Part shown: positions 26,729 through 33,897 of the stretch, in pieces
How the letters are laid out: each line of letters begins with the position of its first letter
Numbering within the stretch: position 1 is the first letter of the stretch
Assembly: GCF_014205225.1 (NCBI RefSeq)
Contig: NZ_JACHNB010000001.1
Location: 8,413,501 to 8,477,500, forward strand
Length of the DNA: 64,000 nt
Source: Actinoplanes octamycinicus
GTDB taxonomy: Bacteria > Actinomycetota > Actinomycetes > Mycobacteriales > Micromonosporaceae
Direction: 5' to 3'
Notes under the pieces: generated by a model
Databases searched by the model: none
What the model saw: only the letters and a program-made list of their open reading frames with translations
What the model was told of the DNA's origin: nothing
Program-made: the position numbers and the translations under genes

Positions 26729-28080
26729 TTGCGCAGCAGCCTTCCCGCGCGCTCGCGCAGCACGTCGACCGCGGTGCCGGCGGCCGCCTCGGCCTTGGCC
26801 GCTTTCGCCTCGGTCGGCCCGAGCGCCCAGTCGCCGGTGTGCGCGGCGACCGGCTTCTTCTTCACCACGGCCTGCACCGCCAGCGGCTGCAGCAGCCACC
26901 GCCCGTCCCACCGGAGCAGCCCGAGGCAGGCCGTCGAGGCCGCCACCAGGGCCGGCGTGAGCGGCCCGGCGGCCGGGAGGCGGTCCAGGTCGAGCGGGAG
27001 AAGCAGACCGCCGAGGTCGAACGCGTCCTCGGCATGCCCGTAGCCCTCCAGCAGCACCGGCTCGGCCAGCACGCCGGGATGCCTGTCGAGCGGGGCGGCC
27101 GGCGGCGCGACGGCCGTCCCGAGGCGCACCCGGGCCGCCGCGAACGGATCGGCCGGCTCGCCCGCCGCCGCCCTCGTCTCGTCCCAGATCAGGTCGCCGG
27201 CGGCGGTCAGCGTCATCCCGGACACCTCGACCGTGCGGTGCTCGGCGAGCACGCCCCGGAAGATCGGGAAGGCGGTCAGCATCCGCCAGGCGGACGGCCC
27301 GCTGATCGTGTCCACCTTGGCCGCCGCCACGCTGGTGCGGACCAGCCGGACCGCGCCGTCGGCGGTCTCCAGCAGGCCGTGCGCCTGCGCCCGGAAGACC
27401 GTCGGGTGCTCGTGCAGGTCGACGCCGAGAATGACCAGCCGCCCGTCGACCGGGGCGGCGGCCGGGGCCGGGTAGCCCTCCTGGGAGAGCAGCAGCGCGC
27501 GGCTCCACAGGTCGGCCCACCGGCGCACCGGGACCCGCGGCAGGGTGGCGACCGGCGCGGCCGCCCGCAGCTCCGCCGCGAGACCGTCGAGCAGCACCGC
27601 GAGCCGCCGCCCGCCGGGCGCGGCGAGCAGCGACTGCACCGCCGGGGCGGCGCCGCCGGCCAGCTCGTGGTCGACGCCGCGCCACCCGGCGATGGCCAGC
27701 TCGCGCAGCCAGGAACGACTGCCGGCCAGCAACTGACCGGAAGCGGACTCGGCGGCCCTGTCGAAGCCGGAACGCGGGCGCCCGAGCGCGGTGTCCAGGG
27801 TGCTCTGCAGCGCGTCGTGCGCGGCACCCAGCAGGGCGACCCGGGCGCCGGCCAGGGCGGCCAGGTGCTCGTCGGTCACCGTCCCGGCGACGATCTTGCC
27901 GACCGCGTCGGCGACCCGCTCGCCCAGCGGGGACCCGCCGAAGGCGGCGGCCACCGCGGCGAGTGCGGCGGCGCGCTCCTCGTCGATCCGGGCCAGGCCC
28001 GGCACCAGGGCGTCGTCCAGGCCGTCGACCAGGGTGAGCGCGTCGGTGAGGCCGTCGGGGACCTCCCGCAGACCGAGCAT
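26725..28080 (-). CDS. Uncharacterised protein of the MoxR/vWA/SWIM operon
   Basis: A 451-aa alanine- and leucine-rich protein that I do not recognise. It has no signal peptide, membrane span or catalytic motif. The N-terminal half is helical (LTLVDGLDDALVPGLARIDEE). The C-terminal half contains mixed strands, with LVILGVDLHEHPTVFRAQAH, the phrase TISGPSAWRMLTAFPIFRG and a basic VVKKKP segment. The ATG at 28080 shares one base with the upstream stop (TGATG), and its own stop overlaps the vWA start, so it is locked into the operon. Related operons often carry a DUF5691 protein in this place, but I see no convincing DUF5691 signature here. Function is unknown; a scaffold or substrate-recognition role is only a guess. 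Confidence 0.75.
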   Translation of the reverse strand: MLGLREVPDGLTDALTLVDGLDDALVPGLARIDEERAAALAAVAAAFGGSPLGERVADAVGKIVAGTVTDEHLAALAGARVALLGAAHDALQSTLDTALGRPRSGFDRAAESASGQLLAGSRSWLRELAIAGWRGVDHELAGGAAPAVQSLLAAPGGRRLAVLLDGLAAELRAAAPVATLPRVPVRRWADLWSRALLLSQEGYPAPAAAPVDGRLVILGVDLHEHPTVFRAQAHGLLETADGAVRLVRTSVAAAKVDTISGPSAWRMLTAFPIFRGVLAEHRTVEVSGMTLTAAGDLIWDETRAAAGEPADPFAAARVRLGTAVAPPAAPLDRHPGVLAEPVLLEGYGHAEDAFDLGGLLLPLDLDRLPAAGPLTPALVAASTACLGLLRWDGRWLLQPLAVQAVVKKKPVAAHTGDWALGPTEAKAAKAEAAAGTAVDVLRERAGRLLRK

Positions 28081-28580
28081 CAGCGCACCGCCCCGGCCGC
28101 CGGGAACCAGTGCAGCTCGACGAGCGGGTCGGTGGCCGGCTCGACCTCCAGATAGGCCAGATGGCGCAGGAAGCCGGCGAACACCTCGGCGGCCCGGCTC
28201 GGCGCGGTGGTGGTGTGCAGGGCGGACCACAGGTTGTCGCTGCCGTCGGCGAGCTCCGCCTTCAGATAGCGGGCGACGCGGGCCAGCCCGTACTGCGCGA
28301 CGGCGGCGTCGGCGAGCGCGCGGAGGTGATTGCACGCGTGGGCGCCGCCGGACAGGCCGCCGCACGGCCGGTTGTTGTTGGTGTTGCAGCTCAGGCCGTG
28401 GTCACCGGCGGTGATCGAGGAGACGTAGACCCGCTCGATGTCGGAGCCGCTGGAGACCACCCCCTGCAGCCGCCCGTCGGCCAGCTCCACGAACGGCACC
28501 TTGGCCAACTTGCGCGCACCCACCGGTGCGATCACGGACGCTGAGCTGCGCCGCTCGTAGGCGACGACGGCACTTGTCAC
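28080..28580 (-). CDS. SWIM-like zinc-finger protein, first gene of the operon
   Basis: A 166-aa protein with a SWIM-like cysteine/histidine pattern: C65, C73 and C83-x-H85 (SCNTNNNRPCGG ... HACNHLRAL). It is short for the SWIM proteins that accompany MoxR systems, so it may be a trimmed version. Zinc binding and nucleic-acid or protein contact are family inferences. The GTG at 28580 is preceded by a strong GAGGGAGGGA ribosome-binding site. As the first gene it probably sets transcription of the whole 7-kb operon from the 79-bp gap shared with the divergent HNH-like gene. Confidence 0.78.
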   Translation of the reverse strand: MTSAVVAYERRSSASVIAPVGARKLAKVPFVELADGRLQGVVSSGSDIERVYVSSITAGDHGLSCNTNNNRPCGGLSGGAHACNHLRALADAAVAQYGLARVARYLKAELADGSDNLWSALHTTTAPSRAAEVFAGFLRHLAYLEVEPATDPLVELHWFPAAGAVR

Positions 28581-28647
28581 AACCAGTCCCTCCCTCGGAA
28601 TCGGGTGCGCAAGTTGTATCGGAGCGGTACGACAAAAACTCACGCGA

Positions 28648-28659
28648 TAGGTTGCTCGG
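28648..28659 (+). promoter_or_regulatory. Leaderless promoter of the HNH-like gene
   Basis: The -10 box TAGGTT (28648-28653) ends six bases before the GTG at 28660, leaving no room for a ribosome-binding site. The same TAGGTTGC string precedes the DUF6493 gene at 54551. The other side of this 79-bp gap must hold the promoter of the minus-strand five-gene operon, where I see no clear consensus. Confidence 0.55.
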
Positions 28660-29100
28660 GTGAGTTCTCTCGAGGAAGTGGCCAAGCGTGACGGCTGGCG
28701 ATGCTGGGTGTGCGACGAGCCGGTCGACGCCGGCATGTCGGTGAACGACCCGCGTGGCCCGAGTGTCGACAGCCGCACCGCCGACCGGAAAGCCAAGGTC
28801 GCCGAGCGGCTCGCGCACCGTGCCTGCAACACCCGCAAGGGCGCGGTCAAAGTGGTCATCGCCTGGCCCGACCGGCTGAACGTGGTGGAGCCCGCGCCGC
28901 TGATCACCGTTGCCGAGCGCCTCGAGCGCAAGGGCGGCCGCGAGCTGGTCGCCCGCTGTCCGAGCAGGAAGGACGCCGAGGCGGCGGCGGAGTGGCTGGT
29001 CGACCGGTTCGCCCGCCTGGTGCCCACCCTGCCGGTGACCGCGAGCGTCGATGCCGGCGGCGGTCAATTCCTTGTGACGCTGGCCACCGGCCGCCGCTGA
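28660..29100 (+). CDS. HNH-nuclease-like zinc protein
   Basis: A 146-aa protein with an HNH-like core: C15-x2-C18 (WRCWVCDEP), then a gap and LAHRACNTRKG (H53, C56, N57), the usual second zinc-binding and catalytic part of HNH endonucleases. The first catalytic histidine normally follows an aspartate (DH); here the matching place reads VDSRT, so activity may be lost or the histidine displaced. The C-terminal ~80 residues are a separate unknown domain ending in TASVDAGGGQFLVTL. It is divergent from the SWIM/MoxR/vWA/DUF5682 operon across 79 bp and may be functionally tied to it. Confidence 0.7.
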   Translation: MSSLEEVAKRDGWRCWVCDEPVDAGMSVNDPRGPSVDSRTADRKAKVAERLAHRACNTRKGAVKVVIAWPDRLNVVEPAPLITVAERLERKGGRELVARCPSRKDAEAAAEWLVDRFARLVPTLPVTASVDAGGGQFLVTLATGRR

Positions 29101-29127
29101 CCGGCCGCGGATTGTCGGACCCCGGGG

Positions 29128-30489
29128 CTAACTTCCGTGCCCATGGCGACCCGACTCGAAGCCGTTGACCGGAGCGATGCCCGCCGCGGCGAGCATCCGC
29201 GGGGTGGCGCTCCGCCCTTTCGCCGCCACGATCCGGTCCGGGCGGACGAGCAGCGCCCCGGGCGTGCCCGGATCGAGCAGCGCGAACCCGTCACCGAGCC
29301 GCGGATCGAGCGTCGCCGGGCACAGCCGGCCGCCGCCGCGACCGACCAGCGGACCACGGCCGAAGGCGGGCCAGACCACTGTCGTCGCCCGGCGTTCCAC
29401 GCCGGGCAGCCTGGTCACGGTGCGCACCAGGAGCCGGCCGAGGGTGCCGCCGGTCATCACCCGGCCGATCAGGATCGCCATCCGGATCAGTTTCCTCGCG
29501 TACGGTTTCCGCTCGCGCTCGTACGTGGCGAGGAGCCGCTCGTCTGCCCGCCCGTCCAGCACCATGGCGAGTTTCCAGGTCAGGTTGGCCGCGTCCCGGA
29601 TCCCGGCGCACATCCCCTGCCCGATGAAGGGCGGGGTCAGATGTGCCGCGTCACCGAGCAGGAAGACCCGCCGGTCCTGCCAGGTCTCGGCGACCGCCCC
29701 GCGGAAGGTGTACTCGGTCTGCCGCAGCACGGTCAGCGCCCCCGGGTCCACCGCGCCCAGCCACGGCCGGATCCGGGACGGCACGTCGACCGGCTCGCCG
29801 GCCAGGAACTCCCAGCGGTAACGCCCGGGCGTGACCTGCATGAAGGTGGCCGCCCGCACCGGATCGCAGACCTGCTGCACCCCGTCGTAGGTGTCGAGGG
29901 GCACCGGCGACACCGCGTCCACCACCACCCAGGTCTGCTGGAAACCGAGATCCTCCCAGCCGGTCCGCAGACACTCCCGGACGACGCTGTTGGCGCCGTC
30001 GCAGCCCAGCACGGCATCGGCCAGGACCGTGTGCCCGGTGCCGTCGGCCGATCGGTAGCGGACGTGAGCAGGGCCGGACGGCGGTTGCTCGACGTCGTGC
30101 ACCACATTGCCGCCGCGGATCGCCGCCCGCGGCTGCTGCCGCAACCGGTCGCGGAGCAGACGCTCCAGATCCGGCTGGTCGAACATGTTGGCCTGCGGGA
30201 AACCGTGTGGCCCGACCGGATCCCGGGTGAACTCGGCGAGCACCCGCATCCGCGGGTCGACCAGCTGCATCCCGGGCGCCGGGCGGGAGATCCGCCGCAG
30301 GTCGTCGGCCAGGCCGAGGCCGGCGAAAATCCGGAACACCTCGTCGTCGAAGTGCACCGCGCGGGGCAGCGGATAGGGCTCGGCGAAACGGTCGAGGACC
30401 AGGCACTCCACCCCGCGCCGGGCCAGCATCAGGGCGGCGGTCAGCCCGGTCGGCCCGGCCCCGACGATCACCACCGGCACGTGTTCCAT
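29128..30489 (-). CDS. FAD-dependent aromatic monooxygenase (MhpA-like)
   Basis: A 453-aa flavoprotein hydroxylase of the class A, PheA/MhpA type. GAGPTG at residues 10-15 binds the ADP part of FAD. A DG-type motif is present (LGCDGANSVVR), and GDAAHLTPPFIGQGMCAG near 290 binds FAD and marks the MhpA subgroup, which hydroxylates (hydroxyphenyl)propionates and similar phenolics using NAD(P)H and oxygen. It lacks part of the C-terminal thioredoxin-like domain seen in longer members. The ATG shares one base with the stop of the preceding membrane-protein gene (TGATG). No other aromatic-degradation genes are nearby, so the substrate is open. Confidence 0.9.
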   Translation of the reverse strand: MEHVPVVIVGAGPTGLTAALMLARRGVECLVLDRFAEPYPLPRAVHFDDEVFRIFAGLGLADDLRRISRPAPGMQLVDPRMRVLAEFTRDPVGPHGFPQANMFDQPDLERLLRDRLRQQPRAAIRGGNVVHDVEQPPSGPAHVRYRSADGTGHTVLADAVLGCDGANSVVRECLRTGWEDLGFQQTWVVVDAVSPVPLDTYDGVQQVCDPVRAATFMQVTPGRYRWEFLAGEPVDVPSRIRPWLGAVDPGALTVLRQTEYTFRGAVAETWQDRRVFLLGDAAHLTPPFIGQGMCAGIRDAANLTWKLAMVLDGRADERLLATYERERKPYARKLIRMAILIGRVMTGGTLGRLLVRTVTRLPGVERRATTVVWPAFGRGPLVGRGGGRLCPATLDPRLGDGFALLDPGTPGALLVRPDRIVAAKGRSATPRMLAAAGIAPVNGFESGRHGHGS

Positions 30490-31244
30490 CAGGACAGGGT
30501 GCGCAGAACCACCACCGATGCGCCAGCCAGGAGCAGCCCGGTCAGGCCGAAACCGGCGATCAGGCGGCGGGACAGGGCGAGATCGTCGAGCCGGGCGGCC
30601 AGCGCCTCGGCCCGGGTGCGGGTGGTGAAATACGCCGGGACCAGGCCGTCGGCGGTGGTCCGGCCGAGTGCGAAGACGTCGACGCCGCGCGGCAGCCGGA
30701 CCTCGGTCAGCTCCAGGCGCTCGCTCTGGCGGAGACCGTCCACGATGTCCGGCGGGACGACGGCGGGCAGCCGCACCGGCGCCGACCGGCGGTAGGAGAC
30801 CCGGGTGGTCTCGATCGGGGCCGGGTCGCTGCGCAGCGGCTCGCCCAGCGCGCGCGGGTCGACCGGGATCCGGCCGCTGGCGTCGGCGATCGCCGGCCAG
30901 CCGGGCGCGGTGATGTCGAGCAGGACGTCGTGGCTGTCGTCCGAGGAGCGGCGGCTCGGCTCGCGCACCAGCAGGACGTGGTACCACGTGCAGTCGGCGC
31001 CGCTGACCGGGCCGACCTGGCGCCCGGCGTGCCCGTACTCGGTGCGGGCCTCGGCCGCCACCCGGCCACCGTCCCAGGACCCGATCGGTGCCGGGTGGAC
31101 CTCGCGCAGCGTGCGCGCCTCACGCCGGTCGCCCAGATGGAGCAGGAAGAAGATGCCCGCCCCGCCGACCAGCAGCGCGCCGACAGAGAAGCCGATCGTT
31201 GCGACCGTGACCACCCGGTCAACATAGAGCGACCGGGCAACCAC
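30489..31244 (-). CDS. GIDE-like membrane protein
   Basis: A ~251-aa protein with one hydrophobic segment at each end (TVATIGFSVGALLVGGAGIFFLL near the N-terminus and LIAGFGLTGLLLAGASVVVL at the C-terminus). Between them is a soluble region beginning with a WDGGRVAAEARTEYG stretch and ADCTWYHVLLVRE, similar to the GIDE domain found in bacterial relatives of the mitochondrial ligase MUL1; the RING finger of the eukaryotic protein is absent. Function in bacteria is unknown. The GTG at 31244, one base after the preceding stop, is used; a GTG at 31214 or an ATG at 31268 (overlapping the upstream gene) are alternatives. It is co-transcribed with the VOC and monooxygenase genes. Confidence 0.72.
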   Translation of the reverse strand: MVARSLYVDRVVTVATIGFSVGALLVGGAGIFFLLHLGDRREARTLREVHPAPIGSWDGGRVAAEARTEYGHAGRQVGPVSGADCTWYHVLLVREPSRRSSDDSHDVLLDITAPGWPAIADASGRIPVDPRALGEPLRSDPAPIETTRVSYRRSAPVRLPAVVPPDIVDGLRQSERLELTEVRLPRGVDVFALGRTTADGLVPAYFTTRTRAEALAARLDDLALSRRLIAGFGLTGLLLAGASVVVLRTLS

Positions 31245-31245
31245 G

Positions 31246-31728
31246 TCATCGGCCGCGCATCTCCTCATCGAACGACCTTTGGGCGTCCCGCATCACGGCC
31301 ACCTCGGCCGGGTCGGCGAACCGCTCCAGCATGGTGGCCTCGTCGACGTCCTCCAGGTGCGTCTGGATCCACCAGATGTTCCCGGCCGGGTCTTTGATCC
31401 GGCCACCCCGGTCGCCGATGATCCGGGAGGTGAAGACCGGCGTGACCAGGGTGGCACCGGCTTCGAGGGCCCGTGCCACCACGGCGTCGGCGTCGTCGAC
31501 ATAGACGCTGAGGAAGGCGGGCGTCGCCGGCCACTCCGGGCGCGAGTCGAACGCCATGATGACCGAGTCACCGACCCGGATCTCGGCGTGCCCGATCGTG
31601 CCGTCCGGGTTGCGGACCCGGACGGCCTTGTCGGCGCCGAACGCCTCCTCGACGAAATCGAGGAAACGGTCAGCGCCTTCGGCCGCCACGTAGGGCGTTA
31701 CTGTCGATTTGCCGTTCGGGATCTTCAT
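31246..31728 (-). CDS. VOC-family protein (PhnB/glyoxalase-like)
   Basis: A 160-aa protein of the VOC superfamily, closest in pattern to PhnB-like proteins: VTPYVAAEGADRFLDFVEEAFGA at the N-terminus, IGHAEIRVGDSVIMAFD, and IGDRGGRIKDPAGNIWWIQTH at the C-terminal strand, which is very typical. Members range from dioxygenases to resistance proteins; catalytic residues cannot be assigned. It begins at an ATG and heads a three-gene minus-strand group with the GIDE-like and monooxygenase genes, though the functional link is unclear. Confidence 0.87.
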   Translation of the reverse strand: MKIPNGKSTVTPYVAAEGADRFLDFVEEAFGADKAVRVRNPDGTIGHAEIRVGDSVIMAFDSRPEWPATPAFLSVYVDDADAVVARALEAGATLVTPVFTSRIIGDRGGRIKDPAGNIWWIQTHLEDVDEATMLERFADPAEVAVMRDAQRSFDEEMRGR

Positions 31729-31753
31729 GCACTCAGCATCGCGACCATTGCGG

Positions 31754-32086
31754 TCAGTTCCTGTCCAGGTGCACGCGGGCGATCAGCTCCTTCAGCCGGG
31801 CGATCTCGTCGGCGAGGGCGCTCCCGCCGGCCGGGGTCAGGGTGATCCACGTCCGGCCGCGCTTGCCCTCGTAGCCCTTCTCCACGCCGATCAGCCCGGC
31901 GGCCTCCAGCACGCTCAGGTGCTTGGAGAGATTCCCGGCGGTCAGGTCGAGCTGGGTGCGCAGGTAACCGAACTCGGCCCGGCGCGCCTCATGCACGATC
32001 GCCAGGATGCCCAGCCGGACCCGCTGGTGCACCACCTCGTCCAGCCCGGTGACCGGGTGGGCGACGTCCGGCTCCGGGGCGGTCAT
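31754..32086 (-). CDS. Winged-helix transcriptional regulator (ArsR/MarR-like)
   Basis: A 110-aa DNA-binding protein with one winged helix: VHEARRAEFGYLRTQLDLTAGNL precedes LSKHLSVLEAAGLIGVEKGYEGKRGRTWITLT, a recognition helix plus wing of the HTH_34 type. It lacks an obvious effector domain. The ATG overlaps the stop of the upstream membrane-protein gene by four bases (ATGA), and pairs of a membrane protein with this type of regulator are common in actinobacteria. It probably regulates its own operon. The signal is unknown. Confidence 0.88.
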   Translation of the reverse strand: MTAPEPDVAHPVTGLDEVVHQRVRLGILAIVHEARRAEFGYLRTQLDLTAGNLSKHLSVLEAAGLIGVEKGYEGKRGRTWITLTPAGGSALADEIARLKELIARVHLDRN

Positions 32087-32760
32087 CGCCGCCGCCGCGC
32101 GGCCAGGCCGAAACCGATCGCGCCGAGCAGCAGCACGACACCGTCGATGATCTGCGGCGGCAGGAACATCGTCCGCGTCCCGCCCCACTGCCAGCCGAAG
32201 TCGATCGGCACCATGACCACCGCGAGGTAACCGGCGGTGAACAGCAGCAGGCCGACGTTGCGCTCCACGCGGGCCAGCACGAGCAGCGCCAGGCCGATCA
32301 CCCCCCACGGCGCGATCAGCCGGTCCGCGACCATCACCCAGGACGGGAACGGCTGCTCGGCGGGGTGCTGCGCCAGGTAGACCCGCCAGGCGATCCAGAC
32401 CGCGAGGAACGCGCCGGTCAGGGCGACACCGGTGTAGACGTAGGGCAGCACCCGGGCGCCCAGCCCCCGGGCCCGGGTGACCCGCGTGTATCCGTAGGCG
32501 ATCACCGCGTAGGCCAGCAGCAACGCCACCGGCCAGTAATACAGCACGCCCTGCCGGTCGAACTTGCACGGCCCGTCGGGCACACAGTCGAGGTCGAGGA
32601 AGACGTAGTCGAACGGGATCCCCAGGAAGGTCACCGCGGCCAGCACCGACAGCGCGAGCCAGGTGACCCGCTGGTCGGCCCGCACCCGCTGGGTGAGCCC
32701 GCGCACCTCCGTCAACAGCCGCCGGGCATCCCCACCGGCCGGCACCGATTCAGTGGTCAT
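32083..32760 (-). CDS. Multi-span membrane protein paired with a winged-helix regulator
   Basis: A 225-aa integral membrane protein. After a ~30-residue cytoplasmic start there are about six hydrophobic segments (for example LALSVLAAVTFLGIPFDYVFL, VALLLAYAVIAYGY, VALTGAFLAVWIAW, IDGVVLLLGAIGFGLAA), ending in a short arginine-rich tail. A loop with DLDCVPDGPCKFD holds two cysteines that could form a disulfide outside the membrane. I do not recognise a family. The gene is first in the operon with the winged-helix regulator. Transport, sensing and structural roles are all possible. Confidence 0.8.
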   Translation of the reverse strand: MTTESVPAGGDARRLLTEVRGLTQRVRADQRVTWLALSVLAAVTFLGIPFDYVFLDLDCVPDGPCKFDRQGVLYYWPVALLLAYAVIAYGYTRVTRARGLGARVLPYVYTGVALTGAFLAVWIAWRVYLAQHPAEQPFPSWVMVADRLIAPWGVIGLALLVLARVERNVGLLLFTAGYLAVVMVPIDFGWQWGGTRTMFLPPQIIDGVVLLLGAIGFGLAARRRR

Positions 32761-33186
32761 GCCAATAGGTTTCCACAGCAAACCGATTTCCACCAGTAGG
32801 ACCACCATCAAAACCGGATTGGGGTACGCCTCGAGCGCCCCGTCCGGCGGTACCGCACGAGGCGTCGGCGCGTGCCATGGTCCCGGCATGAGCGCATGGC
32901 CGCGCCTCCCCGCCCGCCGACCTGGACCGGGCCACCTACGACAGGCTCCCCACCGACCAGAAGCACGCCCGCTACCAGGCCGAGGTCGAGCACCTGATGG
33001 ACGACGTGGTCTTCCCGGTCCTGCGCCGGCATGGCATCCGGGCCAGCTGGAACCGGGGTGTGGCCACCCGCATGCTGCTCACCGGCGCGCACTGGTACGC
33101 GCCGATTGCCTGACGCAGTTCGCACGCCCTACGGCGCAGCCGCCTCGGCGGCGCGAGGCGTCAGGTCCCCTCACGGCATGCTGTTA
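32761..33186. other. Mostly non-coding stretch with a broken small gene
   Basis: About 430 bp between the membrane-protein operon and the next plus-strand gene. It contains the frameshifted remnant at 32896-33113 and otherwise shows no clear coding frame, terminator or repeat. With the deleted gene at 33594-33852 it marks this stretch as decaying sequence. Confidence 0.6.
32896..33113 (+). pseudogene. Small frameshifted gene remnant
   Basis: From 32919 to 33113 one plus-strand frame encodes 64 residues with normal composition (DLDRATYDRLPTDQKHARYQ, then VVFPVLRRHGIRASWNRG, ending GAHWYAPIA and a stop), but it has no start codon: an in-frame TGA lies just upstream. An ATG at 32896 lies in another frame and would connect with a single-base shift in the C-rich stretch 32905-32920. 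It is therefore either a decayed gene or a sequencing error. The family is not recognised. Confidence 0.4.
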
Positions 33187-33198
33187 TACCGTCGAAGC
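33187..33198 (+). promoter_or_regulatory. Leaderless promoter
   Basis: TACCGT (33187-33192) ends six bases before the GTG at 33199, the same spacing as other leaderless starts in this window. It decides the start of the following gene in favour of GTG 33199 over the ATG at 33235. Confidence 0.5.
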
Positions 33199-33597
33199 GT
33201 GCAGCAGCCGATCGCGTCGTCCCGATATGAGCCGATGACTCTGGAACGTCTGGCAGTTCTTCTGACCGACATTGACGACCCGATGCGATGGCGCCTGATC
33301 GCCGAGTTCCTGGAGGAGTACCACTGGGAGCCGGCCGAGGTCCGAGGTGCGCTGCTGGCGACGGAGCCCGCAGGCACCGGCGACGAGCACTGGGATGTGC
33401 TCCTGGCGGCGCTGGCGGAGCACCTGGCAGCGCAGGACGGGCACGCCGCGCCCGATTGGGCCGACCAGCGAGAGTTGCGCCAGTTCTGGTTCCCGTTCAA
33501 CACCAGGTCAGCCCGAGCCGACGCGGTCGTGCACGCTCCAGCAGCCTTCCGGCGGCGTGGCGTTTTTGTTGCCGCCCAAGAGTTGAAGGTGGCATGA
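33199..33597 (+). CDS. Hypothetical protein, partner of a deleted nucleotidyltransferase-like gene
   Basis: A 132-aa cytoplasmic protein without membrane or signal sequence. It is acidic and helical: LAVLLTDIDDPMRWRLIAEF, WEPAEVRGALLATEPAGTGD, and a conserved-looking end HAPAAFRRRGVFVAAQEL. I recall similar proteins encoded directly before DUF6036-type nucleotidyltransferases in actinobacteria, sometimes treated as toxin-antitoxin-like pairs; that is from memory and not checked. Its stop overlaps the ATG of the following pseudogene (ATGA), so the pair was once co-translated. With the partner broken, this gene may have no remaining function. Confidence 0.65.
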   Translation: MQQPIASSRYEPMTLERLAVLLTDIDDPMRWRLIAEFLEEYHWEPAEVRGALLATEPAGTGDEHWDVLLAALAEHLAAQDGHAAPDWADQRELRQFWFPFNTRSARADAVVHAPAAFRRRGVFVAAQELKVA

Positions 33598-33852
33598 ACG
33601 GCGACGATCCACTTCTCGATCGCAACGCCATCGCGGACGCCTTCCGCAGACTCGGTGACCGGCTGCACCGCCGCGGCGTGGTAGCTGACAGCTGCGCGGC
33701 GTCGCGACGCCGACGACATTCGATTCCTGGTCGACCGCCTCGGACTCGGCAACACCGAGGAAGTGGTGGCGCTGTGCGCGCAGATCTTTCCCGAAGAACC
33801 CGTACCGGATCGGGCACGCATGATCCTGGAGGACCTCTTCGAGGAGCTTTGA
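33594..33852 (+). pseudogene. DUF6036-type nucleotidyltransferase gene with internal deletion
   Basis: The first ~31 codons (from ATG 33594: LLDRNAIADAFRRLGDRLHR, then RGVVAD) look like the start of a DUF6036-family nucleotidyltransferase-like protein. The last ~55 codons, in another frame from about 33688 to the stop at 33850-33852 (AARRRDADDIRFLVDRLGL, then a conserved end with PEEPVPDRARMILEDLF), match the family's C-terminus. The middle, including the catalytic nucleotidyltransferase core, is missing, with the join near 33682-33690. I estimate about 300 bp lost. The product is inactive as an enzyme. Confidence 0.7.
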
Positions 33853-33897
33853 TGCCCCGGTCCGGCCCCGGGCGGGATCCGGACCGGAGCGAGCCGG

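Noticed and set aside
26725..28080. Assigning the 451-aa protein to DUF5691
   Set aside because: The operon context suggests it, but I could not find a DUF5691-like signature, so it is left unassigned.
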